From: Planctomycetaceae bacterium
Lineage (GTDB): Bacteria; Planctomycetota; Planctomycetia; Pirellulales; Pirellulaceae
Direction: 5' to 3'
DNA: 40,414 nt
Assembly (NCBI GenBank): GCA_005798335.1
Contig: SYJV01000453.1
Location: 1 to 40,414 of the forward strand
Positions 17,417-26,593 of this stretch are shown one piece after another; position 1 is the stretch's first letter; each line of letters starts with the position of its first letter. A program made the position numbers and the translations under genes. The notes beneath the pieces are model-generated. The model saw only the letters and a list, made by a program, of their open reading frames with translations, did not search any database and was not told the origin of the DNA.

Positions 17417-19582
17417 ATGAATGACAGCCTGAATTTACTGGCCAGCGGACGTCGATCGCAAATTGCTTGGTTTGCCATTGTGTTAGTCGCCGTGTGCATG
17501 TCGCCGCTTGCGGCGCAATCTAAACTCGACAGCCGCCGGTTCCACTATCCACCCACTGCGAAACAAGAGATCCTTGACGATTACCATGGAACTCGGGTCG
17601 CTGATCCCTATCGTTGGCTGGAAGATGTCGAAAGCGATCAGACCAGTCGCTGGGTAACCAGCCAGAATAAACTCACGTTCGACTATTTGGCTGGTCTACC
17701 ACAACGTACTACCATCCGCCAGCGACTGACAGAAGTTTGGAATTTCGAGCGGTACGGATTCCCCGTCCAGCGCAAGGAACAATTCTTCTATACTCACAAT
17801 AATGGCCTGCAGAATCAAAGCTCGATCTATGTCGCTGATGGTATCCACGCCGAGAAAAGAATGCTGCTGGACGCCAATGGACTCAGCCAGGACGGCACCA
17901 TCGCATTAGCAGAATGGAAACTGAGCGACGATGGGAGCTGGTTGGCATATGCAATCGCTGATGGCGGATCGGACTGGCGAACGTGGCGAGTTCGAGATAC
18001 GCGAACCGGACGCGATACCGCAGACGAGATACGCTGGGTGAAATTCAGCGAGGTTGCTTGGACAGCGGACAATAAGGGATTCTTCTACAGCCGATATGAC
18101 GAACCGTCTGCCAAGCAAGAACTGAGCGGAGCAAATTATTTTCAAAAACTGTACTATCACAAGCTTGGTTCGCCCCAAAGCGAAGATCGACTGGTGTATC
18201 GCCGCGACGATTTCAAGGAATGGGGCTTTCGATCCGAGGTCACCGAGGACGGTCGGTTTCTAATCATCAGCGTCTGGCGCGGGACTGAAAACAACAATCA
18301 AGTATTCTATATCGAGCTAACGGACGCCACCTGGACCGTGCGCGAGTTGGTCGCTGGTTTTGATGCCGAATACACTTTCCTTGGTAATGATGGTTCCCTG
18401 TTTTACTTCATGACCGACAGCGCTGCTCCGCGCAGACGTGTCATTGCTGTCGATATTACTCGCTCAGCTCGCGCGGCGTGGAAAGAGATCGTGCCGCAAG
18501 CGCTCGAAACGATTCAATCGGCCAGTCTGTTCCAGGACCAGTTGCTGCTCACCTACCTCAAGGACGCTTGCCACGAAGTCCGACTGTTTGGGATCAACGG
18601 CCAATCACGAGGTTTGCTCGAGTTACCTGGCTTGGGAACCGTCGACGGATTTCAAGGAAAACGATCGAGCCAACAGATTTTTTACTCTTTCACCAACTAC
18701 ATCACGCCGCCGACTGTGTACCGTTACGAAATTTCCGGCGGAGAATCGTCTCTCTGGCGTGCACCCAAGCTGCCATTCAACGCGGCAGACTTTACTACCG
18801 AACGGATATTTTACGAGTCTCGCGACGGCACGCGGATTCCGATGATCGTGTCGTCGAAGAAGGGAATTCTCAAGGATGGCAACAACCGCACGCTGCTCTA
18901 CGGTTACGGCGGATTCGATATTTCGATAACGCCGAATTTTTCTCCAGCACACTTGGTCTGGATGGAGCTCGGCGGAATCTACGCGGTTCCCAATCTGCGC
19001 GGCGGTGGCGAATACGGTCGAGCTTGGCACGAGGCGGGCATGTTAGACAAGAAGCAGAATGTGTTCGACGACTATATTGCAGCCGCCGAACATTTGATCG
19101 CACAGAAGTACACTTGCAGTTCGCAACTGGCCATTTCAGGTCGCAGCAATGGTGGGCTGTTGGTAGGCGCAAGCATGACTCAGCGTCCGGATTTGTTCGC
19201 GGTCGCATTGCCTGCCGTTGGCGTCATGGACATGCTGCGATACCACAAGTTTACCATCGGTTGGGCCTGGGTAAACGAGTTCGGCAGCAGCGATGACGCT
19301 CGACACTTCGCACATATTTACAAGTACTCGCCCTTACATAACCTGCGCGAAGGTACCTGTTATCCGGCAACGTTGGTAACGACAGCCGATCGCGATGATC
19401 GTGTGGTTCCTGGTCACAGTTTCAAATTCGCAGCCAGGCTTCAAGCGTGCCAGTCCTGCAACAAGCCAGCCCTGATTCGAATTGAAACCCGAGCTGGACA
19501 TGGAGCCGGAACGCCAGTGTCCAAGCTGATCGATCAGGCGGCTGATACCTGGGCGTTCGTCTTGGACAACTTGGAGAAGTAA
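17417..19582 (+). CDS. Exported prolyl oligopeptidase (S9A family serine peptidase)
   Basis: Serine peptidase that cuts peptides after proline, 721 residues, exported. A Sec signal peptide covers about 1-33 (hydrophobic IAWFAIVLVAVC, cleavage near PLAA/QS). YHGTRVADPYRWLED is the classic N-terminal motif and is followed by the seven-bladed propeller. The catalytic triad is Ser577 in SGRSNGG, an Asp in DRDDRVV (658-662) and His695 in RAGHGAG. I chose the ATG at 17417 with GGAG at 17404-17407 over a TTG at 17348, because it places the signal peptide at the N-terminus. It probably degrades proline-containing oligopeptides in the periplasm. It stands alone on its strand. Confidence 0.95.
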   Translation: MNDSLNLLASGRRSQIAWFAIVLVAVCMSPLAAQSKLDSRRFHYPPTAKQEILDDYHGTRVADPYRWLEDVESDQTSRWVTSQNKLTFDYLAGLPQRTTIRQRLTEVWNFERYGFPVQRKEQFFYTHNNGLQNQSSIYVADGIHAEKRMLLDANGLSQDGTIALAEWKLSDDGSWLAYAIADGGSDWRTWRVRDTRTGRDTADEIRWVKFSEVAWTADNKGFFYSRYDEPSAKQELSGANYFQKLYYHKLGSPQSEDRLVYRRDDFKEWGFRSEVTEDGRFLIISVWRGTENNNQVFYIELTDATWTVRELVAGFDAEYTFLGNDGSLFYFMTDSAAPRRRVIAVDITRSARAAWKEIVPQALETIQSASLFQDQLLLTYLKDACHEVRLFGINGQSRGLLELPGLGTVDGFQGKRSSQQIFYSFTNYITPPTVYRYEISGGESSLWRAPKLPFNAADFTTERIFYESRDGTRIPMIVSSKKGILKDGNNRTLLYGYGGFDISITPNFSPAHLVWMELGGIYAVPNLRGGGEYGRAWHEAGMLDKKQNVFDDYIAAAEHLIAQKYTCSSQLAISGRSNGGLLVGASMTQRPDLFAVALPAVGVMDMLRYHKFTIGWAWVNEFGSSDDARHFAHIYKYSPLHNLREGTCYPATLVTTADRDDRVVPGHSFKFAARLQACQSCNKPALIRIETRAGHGAGTPVSKLIDQAADTWAFVLDNLEK

Positions 19583-19633
19583 TTACAGGTGGCCGGATGA
19601 TTCCGAAGAACAACGCAGCACGCCGTTGACTGA

Positions 19634-20089
19634 TCATCGCCCTATGGGCAGTTCATCGAATTCCTGGCAGTCGGCGATCACATAGCGAGACCCTTTAGGA
19701 AAGGGCACTCTGGCTAAGAAATCTTCGACACTGGCATACCCGATCCCAGCGACGGTTTCCACTCTCATCGACTGGCCGACACGCACGCCTGAATCGAACT
19801 GAAACTCTGGATACAGCACCCAGTGTTCCGTGTATCGTGGGCCAACGACATTGCGATAGACACGGCCTGCTTCGAACGATCCTTGGTAGACCACTAACTC
19901 ATGACTCGCTACTGAATCCGGGTCAGGTGGATCGGCTTCGGACGACTCAGTCAACCAAAGGAACTTGGCAACCAGGTCCGGCAGAACTGGACACTGAGAA
20001 TAGGACCTGGTTGCACTCGGAGCGCCACACATCAACAATGCCAGCGCAACGAATCCGACATGCACAAGTTTTGTACGTTGGAAACGCAT
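19634..20089 (-). CDS. Small exported protein of unknown function
   Basis: No family recognised. 151 residues with a signal peptide: basic n-region MRFQRTK, then VGFVALALLMCGAPSA. The LLMC segment is not a good lipobox (Met before Cys), so signal peptidase I cleavage is more likely. The mature part is rich in Asp, Glu and aromatic residues and keeps two Cys (33 and 141) that could form a disulfide. The ATG at 20087-20089 has AGGAG six bases upstream (20096-20100); a GTG one codon further upstream is less likely. It sits between the prolyl oligopeptidase and SDR genes with no obvious operon partner. Confidence 0.6.
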   Translation of the reverse strand: MRFQRTKLVHVGFVALALLMCGAPSATRSYSQCPVLPDLVAKFLWLTESSEADPPDPDSVASHELVVYQGSFEAGRVYRNVVGPRYTEHWVLYPEFQFDSGVRVGQSMRVETVAGIGYASVEDFLARVPFPKGSRYVIADCQEFDELPIGR

Positions 20090-20449
20090 CACGAACTCCT
20101 GGGAAAGAAAACTGTTTGAAATATGGCGTTAACACAATGTGACAGCGCTTGCCATGACTAACTGGCGACGCAGGTGTTTCGCCTAACACTCAGAAGAACC
20201 AAGACGAGCTCACGCGTCGTCGTGTTTCGGTGTTTTCGATCGGCTCTTTAGAAACTAAACGTAGAAAGGGGATCTTCCCGCCGAACAATTTCGAAAATTT
20301 TCTTGCGTCAACGCTAGGGAAGATACCGTCTAACGAACGTGGGACGAACTGCTAGCTTGTCAACATGCAGTCGCGACACGCAATTGCTCGCACAGGATAC
20401 CGACAAGCTAGAAGCGTTATCTCACGTTGTAAAACGGTGATGCTCCCGT
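20090..20449. other. Gene-free stretch with a 10-bp inverted repeat
   Basis: About 360 bases without a convincing gene between two minus-strand genes. The notable feature is a perfect 10-bp inverted repeat, CTAGCTTGTC (20352-20361) and GACAAGCTAG (20402-20411), with a 40-base spacer. It could be a weak hairpin or a regulator site for the downstream small-protein gene. The promoter of that gene should lie here, but I cannot point to clear -35/-10 boxes. Confidence 0.4.
20352..20411. repeat. Perfect 10-bp inverted repeat with 40-base spacer
   Basis: CTAGCTTGTC at 20352-20361 is exactly complementary to GACAAGCTAG at 20402-20411. It is downstream of the SDR stop on the minus strand and could be a stem without a U-tract, or a dyad operator. 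Nothing else identifies it. Confidence 0.4.
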
Positions 20450-21232
20450 TTACTGAAGCGTATAGCCGCCGTCGATGACCAGCGACGCGCCTGTCATATA
20501 CCGCGACGCATCGCTGGCGAGGTAGACCGCTAACGGTCCGAGATCTTCAGGTGGTCCGAAATCGCCAAGAGGAATCTGTTTGCGGAAAGAGTCAATGACC
20601 TCCGGATGTAGACTCGACCAGCGAATATTGGGCTCGGTCATAAATCCACCAGGACAAATGCTGTTCACAGTAATGCGGTACCGAGCCCAATCGACCGCTA
20701 CCGCTCGAGTAAACTGTACCATCGCCGCTTTGCAAGTCTCATAATGACGACCTGCGATTCCGCGACCAGCAACGAATGCGTTGATCGAAGCGATGTTAAT
20801 GACTCTGCCGCCTGCGCCGCGCTCGATCATGGCCTTACCAACCAACTTCGTACAAACAAAAGCGCTCGTCAGGTTCAAGTCGACCAGTTCGCGCCAAGTT
20901 TCCAGCGGCATATCTTCAGTGGGAATGTTCTGACGTCGACCACCGACGTTGTTGATCAAGATATCGATGGGACCATGTTCGGATATCGCTCTTCGGCAAG
21001 CTGACTCGCACTGATCCATCTGGCTAACATCCGCGCAGATCACTACGGCCTGGCGTCCAAGTTCGACGATGTCCCTAGACGTTCGATCCAAGTTGTCGCG
21101 ATCGCGGCCAACCAGGATCACGTCGGCTCCTGCGTCCGCGATCGCCAGCGCCATCTCTCGCCCAAGTCCTCGACTGCCGCCGGTGATGAACAAGCGTTTG
21201 CCGTCTAGCCGAAATCGATCAAAAATCGACAC
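20450..21232 (-). CDS. SDR-family oxidoreductase (sugar/gluconate dehydrogenase-like)
   Basis: Classical short-chain dehydrogenase/reductase of 260 residues, NAD(P)-dependent, cytoplasmic. The cofactor motif is TGGSRGLG (17-24), NNVG follows at about 95-98, and the catalytic set is Asn120, Ser149, Tyr164 and Lys168 (YETCK). The C-terminus has PGGF and the usual DGGYTL end. Sequence flavour is that of gluconate 5-dehydrogenase or 2-deoxy-gluconate 3-dehydrogenase, but the substrate is unproved. The start is GTG (21230-21232): an in-frame TGA lies a few codons upstream, and AGGAG is eleven bases before it. It follows the propeller gene by about 70 bases, probably in one transcript. Confidence 0.9.
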   Translation of the reverse strand: MSIFDRFRLDGKRLFITGGSRGLGREMALAIADAGADVILVGRDRDNLDRTSRDIVELGRQAVVICADVSQMDQCESACRRAISEHGPIDILINNVGGRRQNIPTEDMPLETWRELVDLNLTSAFVCTKLVGKAMIERGAGGRVINIASINAFVAGRGIAGRHYETCKAAMVQFTRAVAVDWARYRITVNSICPGGFMTEPNIRWSSLHPEVIDSFRKQIPLGDFGPPEDLGPLAVYLASDASRYMTGASLVIDGGYTLQ

Positions 21233-21305
21233 GATAACTCAATCTCCTAGAACCAACGTTGATAATATCTCGAACGTCCTTTTGTGCAAGGCGCTTCGTC
21301 AGGTG

Positions 21306-24302
21306 TTACTTGGATGTCGCAAAGCAGTGCAATTGCCCGTTCTCGAGCGATGCGTAAATTCTCCCTGCTGCGTCCACCGCTAGGCCGCCTTTGACTGCGT
21401 CGGCGGCCAAGTTGAGTTTCCAAATATCCCGACCACTGGCAATATCGATTGCCCACACAAACGATTTGTCCGGCGCAGTATCTACATGCCCAGTTGCGAC
21501 GAGGGCATTTTTGCAAACTGCAAAACTGGTAAAGCGTCGATTCTCAGCATCCTTCCAAAGGTGTTTGGGTGGAGCCTCTCTGCCTCGTCGTCGCAAGAAC
21601 TCGCCGGCCAAATCTTTGCCGGTTCGTCCCATGGCGCCAACAGGTCGAGGATTCTCGAGAGCGAGCGTACCGAACGCGCTGCCATCGTAACTTGAGTCAT
21701 AGCACAATACTTTTCCGTCGGACAACGAGTGCTCAAGCGACACGAACTTGTTATACGTCGGATACCAAGCGTAAAACGCAGTACGGTAGTCCGACGAAAG
21801 TTGATGTCGAGCTTCGTTAAGGCATTTGAGATTCTCCAAGTCATAACGAGCGACTTCATAGATGCCACCGCCGGCAAACTGCAATTCACCATTCACGATG
21901 GCAACTTCGCCTTGCATGCTCACGCCGCTGTTGACCAAATCCGACATCTTGCCTGAGCTATCGTTGTGCGCACGCAGTTTCCCAGTGATCGCATCCAGCG
22001 CCACCACGTACGTGCCGTCGTAATGCGTGATTCCCGCTGCCGCGTACACTTTGCCATCTTGCACCGCGACGCCACCCGCAACCGGCCAGCGTGATACCAA
22101 TTTGTCGAATACGGTAATCCGCCGATCTTCGGGCGCGACACGGAATTGCCACAATGGTCGGCCAGTCGCTGCTTCGAAAGCGTACACTCTACCGTCGGCG
22201 GAACCAACGTAAACACGATCATGCGCCACCGTCGGCGGATAGTAGACAGGACCTCCGGTAAACGCTCGCCAGACTCGATTTCCGCGCGCATCGTAAGCGT
22301 GAACAGCGCCATTGCGATCACCGACGAATACCAGGCCACCCGCAGTTACGGGCGCCGTAGGTAGTTCGTCGGAAATGACCTTAGTCGACCATGCCTGTGC
22401 CACTAGCTCGGAAATCGTTGCATCGGATAGATCTGCTCGAGCGCTAGTGCCACGATAAGTGCTCCAGTCGCGCTCACTAACATCCAACGCAACAACTTTG
22501 TCAGCGCCTGGATAGACGACCAACGATTCTCGTTCGATCATGGTATCATCGCGCGAGAATGGGGCAACGTCGCCAACCGGACGCAAACCAATGTTGCCGT
22601 ACAGTGACAGTTGGCAACCGCACATCCAAGGCCCCCAGTATAAATGCCCGTTTGAAACGATCACTCCATCCTGGCAGGGAGGCCGCATCGGTGCGATATG
22701 CTGCGCTTTGACTCCGTCGACCATAACCCGCACGGTTCCTCCCGTAGCGCGAAAGAAAATGCTGTCGGCGCACCCGGTGGCTCGCGTACACGCGCGCCGA
22801 GCAGGTAGGCTGGCAATTTCCGCTCCGGTTTTGTAATCGAGCAACATGCCGCGCGTGCCCTGTGGTCCCGCAGCATAGATCGCTTCCGGACGGAGCACCA
22901 GTTGCAAATTACCGACTTCGTTCGTCCACAACAACGCGCCATCAGCGGCTGACGCGACTACCATTCGCTTACGCTGCGGACCGGCAAAAAATAGATAATT
23001 GGAATCGCACTTCATGTATGTCGTCGTTGCATAGCCGGTAATGTAATGTTGAGCTCGCTCATTGGGACCGATAGCAGTTAGCAGTTTCTCGTCGGTATTT
23101 TTCCACAACAACTTGCCAGTCCGCGCATCGACACACGCGAGAAATTTTTCCGCGCAGAAACAGTAAATGCGATCGTCCTTCATGCACATAGCACGCGCGT
23201 CGAGAAACTCCGCATCGCGATAATGCCACAGCACTTTGCCGCTCTGACGATCCATGGCTACTAAAGTTCGACCATGACCGAACGCCGTGCGAGGATCCCG
23301 ATAATCGTGGCCATCCCACATGCCCCACGGCCAATGCCCGATGCCCGGTCGGTCGGAGCGCAACGTTTCGATCTTGATCTCGGGGTTGCCAACTAGCGTA
23401 TACAGGATATCGCCTTGCAGCGCCATCCATTTCCACACCGGACCGTCGGATAACTCTTTGGGAATTGTGAACGAACGACGAACTTCGCCGGAGAATGCGT
23501 CGATGACTTTACAGGCCTCGTGGTCTCCCAAATACAGCGCGTCCTCGGCCGCGACCATCGTGTTGCGGTGTAGCATGAATCCTTCAGAAAGCGGTCGTCG
23601 CCAGAGAATCGTACCGTTGTAGGCGTTGATGCACAAAAGCGTATTGAGCATGTCGTTTTGGTTCGCTTTGTGAGCGATATGCCCCATCGCTTTATAAATG
23701 CGGCCTCCGGCTACGACGGTCTGTTCGGGCATCGGACTGAATTTTGGGTCGCCGATAAACTGAGTCTGAAACTCGCCGCGTACCAATTTGTCATTGGACT
23801 GCGTATTGTTGTCAGGACCGTGGTAGGGATGACTCCAGTCGTCCATACCCTCGGGAATTGGTTTGACGATTTCTCGATCACCGAGAATTGCCTTGCCCAT
23901 CGGCCTCAAAATCCTGAGAACTTCGTCCTCTTTTACTCGCCCAACCAGCCCCTGATCGATCACCACCGCGTCGGCCAAATTGTGAGACAAGTGAAGCGAA
24001 TCGAGCGACCCGACATCAGCGAAGATGCGGTTACCAAGCAAACCCACGGCATCGGCCTGCTGACGCACCGAGAGCACATCGTTAGCGTTTGGGGATTGAT
24101 AGTAGACGGTCAACTCCCGCGCTTTGGCAACGTCATTGACGAGCTTGACGTTTCCTCCTTCTAATCCGATCAGAGCTACAACGCCGCGTTGATCGGGCAC
24201 CAAAGCCATGATCTTGTCGAGCGAAATCTCTGCCCACGCTGGTTTGCCCAGCAACATCCACACTGCGCAAAGACAAAGTAGCATTCGAGGATGAGGAATC
24301 AT
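21306..24302 (-). CDS. Exported PQQ-like beta-propeller protein with N-terminal methyltransferase-like domain
   Basis: 998 residues, exported. The signal peptide ends near AWA (24). Residues about 38-142 look like a class I methyltransferase fold: GVVALIGLEGGNV (motif I position), then a Leu/Val-rich strand, ADVGSLDSLHLSHNLADAVV (post-I region) and ILRPMGKAIL. The SAM glycine motif is altered, so activity is doubtful. PIPEGMDDWSHPYHGPDNN (about 148-166) is a family hallmark that precedes a PQQ/BamB-type beta-propeller with repeated W/DxxTGK.LW blades (for example DRQSGKVLWHYRD, DARTGKLLWKN, DAITGKLRAHND). No quinoprotein ligand can be assigned. It is followed by the SDR gene, and the ATG has AGGAG at a good distance. 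Substrate unknown. Confidence 0.85.
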   Translation of the reverse strand: MIPHPRMLLCLCAVWMLLGKPAWAEISLDKIMALVPDQRGVVALIGLEGGNVKLVNDVAKARELTVYYQSPNANDVLSVRQQADAVGLLGNRIFADVGSLDSLHLSHNLADAVVIDQGLVGRVKEDEVLRILRPMGKAILGDREIVKPIPEGMDDWSHPYHGPDNNTQSNDKLVRGEFQTQFIGDPKFSPMPEQTVVAGGRIYKAMGHIAHKANQNDMLNTLLCINAYNGTILWRRPLSEGFMLHRNTMVAAEDALYLGDHEACKVIDAFSGEVRRSFTIPKELSDGPVWKWMALQGDILYTLVGNPEIKIETLRSDRPGIGHWPWGMWDGHDYRDPRTAFGHGRTLVAMDRQSGKVLWHYRDAEFLDARAMCMKDDRIYCFCAEKFLACVDARTGKLLWKNTDEKLLTAIGPNERAQHYITGYATTTYMKCDSNYLFFAGPQRKRMVVASAADGALLWTNEVGNLQLVLRPEAIYAAGPQGTRGMLLDYKTGAEIASLPARRACTRATGCADSIFFRATGGTVRVMVDGVKAQHIAPMRPPCQDGVIVSNGHLYWGPWMCGCQLSLYGNIGLRPVGDVAPFSRDDTMIERESLVVYPGADKVVALDVSERDWSTYRGTSARADLSDATISELVAQAWSTKVISDELPTAPVTAGGLVFVGDRNGAVHAYDARGNRVWRAFTGGPVYYPPTVAHDRVYVGSADGRVYAFEAATGRPLWQFRVAPEDRRITVFDKLVSRWPVAGGVAVQDGKVYAAAGITHYDGTYVVALDAITGKLRAHNDSSGKMSDLVNSGVSMQGEVAIVNGELQFAGGGIYEVARYDLENLKCLNEARHQLSSDYRTAFYAWYPTYNKFVSLEHSLSDGKVLCYDSSYDGSAFGTLALENPRPVGAMGRTGKDLAGEFLRRRGREAPPKHLWKDAENRRFTSFAVCKNALVATGHVDTAPDKSFVWAIDIASGRDIWKLNLAADAVKGGLAVDAAGRIYASLENGQLHCFATSK

Positions 24303-24977
24303 GTCAACGTCTCCTGTCCAAACGAAAAAGTGCCCGCGAATTGCTTAAACTAGACAGCGAGACAATGGCAAAACCACGGTTTGACGAACGTCGCTGGCTA
24401 ATCTGGTGGACAGTGTCACTAAAGTAGTCGGAAGGTCTTTGGGGCGCTGTCCAATTAGGCAGACATTATAACGCGCTCAACGAGCAGAGTTGCAACTGCT
24501 GAGTTCCAAACGGCAAGAGAACGCTCATCTGAACACCTGGCCGTGATCGAGTTCGTACGAGGCCCAAATCTATAACTCGCAGGCTGGTGCGGTTTGCGGG
24601 GCTCGAATGCTGGCCATAGATTCGCGCCGACGTGGCGCGAGCATCGCAAAAGTATTGTACTGATTGACGGTCTGTGTCAGGTAGCTTGACGACAAATCAT
24701 GAATACAGAGAATTAATTCCATCGCAAGCATGAAGACTTATTAATTTCTCTGCGAACGGCATCCCGGAGTTTGAAGCCTGTAAATGTCGCAGAACTACGA
24801 ATGTCCGTGTGCCTGCAAGCCAACTGCGAAAAATAAGCGGCTTGGGCGCTTCGTGCTTTCTAACAAGTACGAAATAAAAAAGGGTGCTTTCGCACCCTTT
24901 CTGTCAATTGCTTCATGCAGTAACTTCTATGATCGTGATCGAGTTCTTTTTATCTCGTCGAAAAATTCTCAAGAAAG
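24303..24977. other. Gene-free stretch between the propeller and DUF1501 genes
   Basis: About 675 bases with no credible gene. It holds a Rho-independent terminator on the minus strand (24879-24900 with T-tract to 24871) about 80 bases after the DUF1501 stop, and must also carry the promoter of the propeller gene near 24303-24400. A 69-codon frame starting at 24784 runs through the terminator and is rejected. Nothing else is clear. Confidence 0.5.
24871..24900 (-). terminator. Rho-independent terminator after the DUF1501 gene
   Basis: AAAGGGTGC (24879-24887) and GCACCCTTT (24892-24900) form a perfect 9-bp stem with a TTTC/GAAA loop. On the minus strand the stem is followed by a T-rich run (TTTTTATTTC), the usual U-tract. 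It lies downstream of the DUF1501 stop and would end the cytochrome/DUF1501 transcript. Confidence 0.9.
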
Positions 24978-26447
24978 TTACGCAAATAATTGAGTTAGCG
25001 CTTGCGCCTTGACCAATTCGCGAGGTTGGTTGAGATGGTTGTACACGACGGTTTCAGGTTCGATTCCGAACGCATGATAAATCGATGCCAAAAGCTGCAT
25101 TGGATGCACTGGATCTTCGACCGGTGCCGATGCGGTCTTGTCGCTCTTTCCGTGCACGTAACCTCTCCTTGTTCCTGCGCCGGCAACTACGGATGTGTAA
25201 CAGTAGGGCCAATGATCGCGACCGTCTGCGGTATTGTTATTTCCGGAAGTGCTGACCCCGCGCTGTGGGCTGCGACCAAATTCACCTACCGCAATAACAA
25301 GCGTCTCATCCAACAATCCGCGTTCGTCGAGATCACTGATCAACGTCGACAAACCGGTGTCCAGCATCGGTGCGGAACGGTTCTTCATGCGTTCACTCAG
25401 TCCCGCATGATGATCCCAAGAGTGGTTATCGGAATTCGCGACCTTTGGCCAAATCACTTCGACGACTCGAGTTCCTGCCTCGACCAAGCGCCGAGCGAGC
25501 AAGCAACTCTGACCAAACGTGTTGCGTCCATAGCGATCTCTCAGGTCAGCGGACTCCGACGAGAGATTAAATGCCTCGCGGGCGCGCCCCGAAACGATTA
25601 AGTTCAGCGCCTGATCGTAGTAACCATCGAGCTGGAAATTCTGCACTGCCTTGTTAACGTCCGGCATATGATCGTTCACCAACTCGCGCAGCCTAGCTCG
25701 ACGTTCTAAACGCACAGCAAAGACATCGGGGCGCAATTGAAGATCGTCGATCTTAATCCGTTCCAACTTCTTCATGTCCATATCATCGCCATCTGGAAAC
25801 AGCGTGTAGGGATCAAATGCCTTGCCGAGAAAGCCCGCCGATCCGCCTTTGCCAATAACATTGCTCTCTTGCAGCGGACGAGGCAACATCACAAACGGCA
25901 ACATCGGTTGGTCAGTCGGCCGCAACCGAATAATGTTGGAGCCGAAATTGGGAAAATCTTTTGGGCTGGGCGGTTCAAGCTGTCCCGAAGGACTGACCTT
26001 GTCCGTCGTATAACCGGTCATCATTTGGTAGATGGCCGCGGTATGGTTGAACAGTCCATTGGGCGTGTAGCTCATCGAGCGGATCATCGTGAACCGATCG
26101 TTGATCTGTGCGAGCTTGGGCAGTGTCTCGCTAAACTGAATACCGGGGATCTTCGTAGGAATCGCTTTGAAAACGCTTTTTACGTTGTCAGGAACATTCT
26201 CCTTGGGGTCCCACAAGTCCAGATGGCTGGGTCCGCCTTGCAGGTAGACCATGATGATACTCTTGGCTTTGTTCCAGCCCGGACCACCGGTGATTTTCGA
26301 TTCATTCGCGTGGGCTCGCAACTGCAGCATGCCCCCGAGCGATAAGCCCAGCAGGCCTGAGCCACCCACGCGTAACACGTCGCGACGCGAAACCGAAAGA
26401 TGAGAATCGCAAAGATCTTTACCAGGAGCACCTTGAAAACGCCACAT
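24978..26447 (-). CDS. DUF1501 domain-containing protein, Tat-exported
   Basis: 489 residues of the DUF1501 family, which belongs to the sulfatase/alkaline-phosphatase-like superfamily and is very abundant in planctomycetes; biochemical activity is not established. A twin-arginine signal lies inside the N-terminus ([10 protein letters not shown], about 20-29, then [13 protein letters not shown]). Family motifs are [17 protein letters not shown] (about 66-82), [36 protein letters not shown] and GEFGRSP. About 19 residues precede the Tat motif, which is normal for the family. It follows the giant cytochrome/DUF1549/DUF1553 gene by 146 bases on the same strand, the standard planctomycete pairing, and ends before a clear terminator. 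Confidence 0.95.
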   Translation of the reverse strand: MWRFQGAPGKDLCDSHLSVSRRDVLRVGGSGLLGLSLGGMLQLRAHANESKITGGPGWNKAKSIIMVYLQGGPSHLDLWDPKENVPDNVKSVFKAIPTKIPGIQFSETLPKLAQINDRFTMIRSMSYTPNGLFNHTAAIYQMMTGYTTDKVSPSGQLEPPSPKDFPNFGSNIIRLRPTDQPMLPFVMLPRPLQESNVIGKGGSAGFLGKAFDPYTLFPDGDDMDMKKLERIKIDDLQLRPDVFAVRLERRARLRELVNDHMPDVNKAVQNFQLDGYYDQALNLIVSGRAREAFNLSSESADLRDRYGRNTFGQSCLLARRLVEAGTRVVEVIWPKVANSDNHSWDHHAGLSERMKNRSAPMLDTGLSTLISDLDERGLLDETLVIAVGEFGRSPQRGVSTSGNNNTADGRDHWPYCYTSVVAGAGTRRGYVHGKSDKTASAPVEDPVHPMQLLASIYHAFGIEPETVVYNHLNQPRELVKAQALTQLFA

Positions 26448-26593
26448 ATTTGAATCTCCCCGGAAGGTTAGGACTACTAATTGTGCGGTATCTTAAACGG
26501 AATTCCGTTACCAAGCAAACATTTCGTGCGGTGTCATCCCAAAAATCGCAACTTCGGTCTCGTGCGTGTTTGCTGGTATTTCGTTCAAACTTC

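Noticed and set aside
24784-24993. Plus-strand 69-codon frame with several Cys near its start
   Set aside because: It runs through the Rho-independent terminator and into the end of the DUF1501 gene, and its ribosome-binding site is badly spaced.
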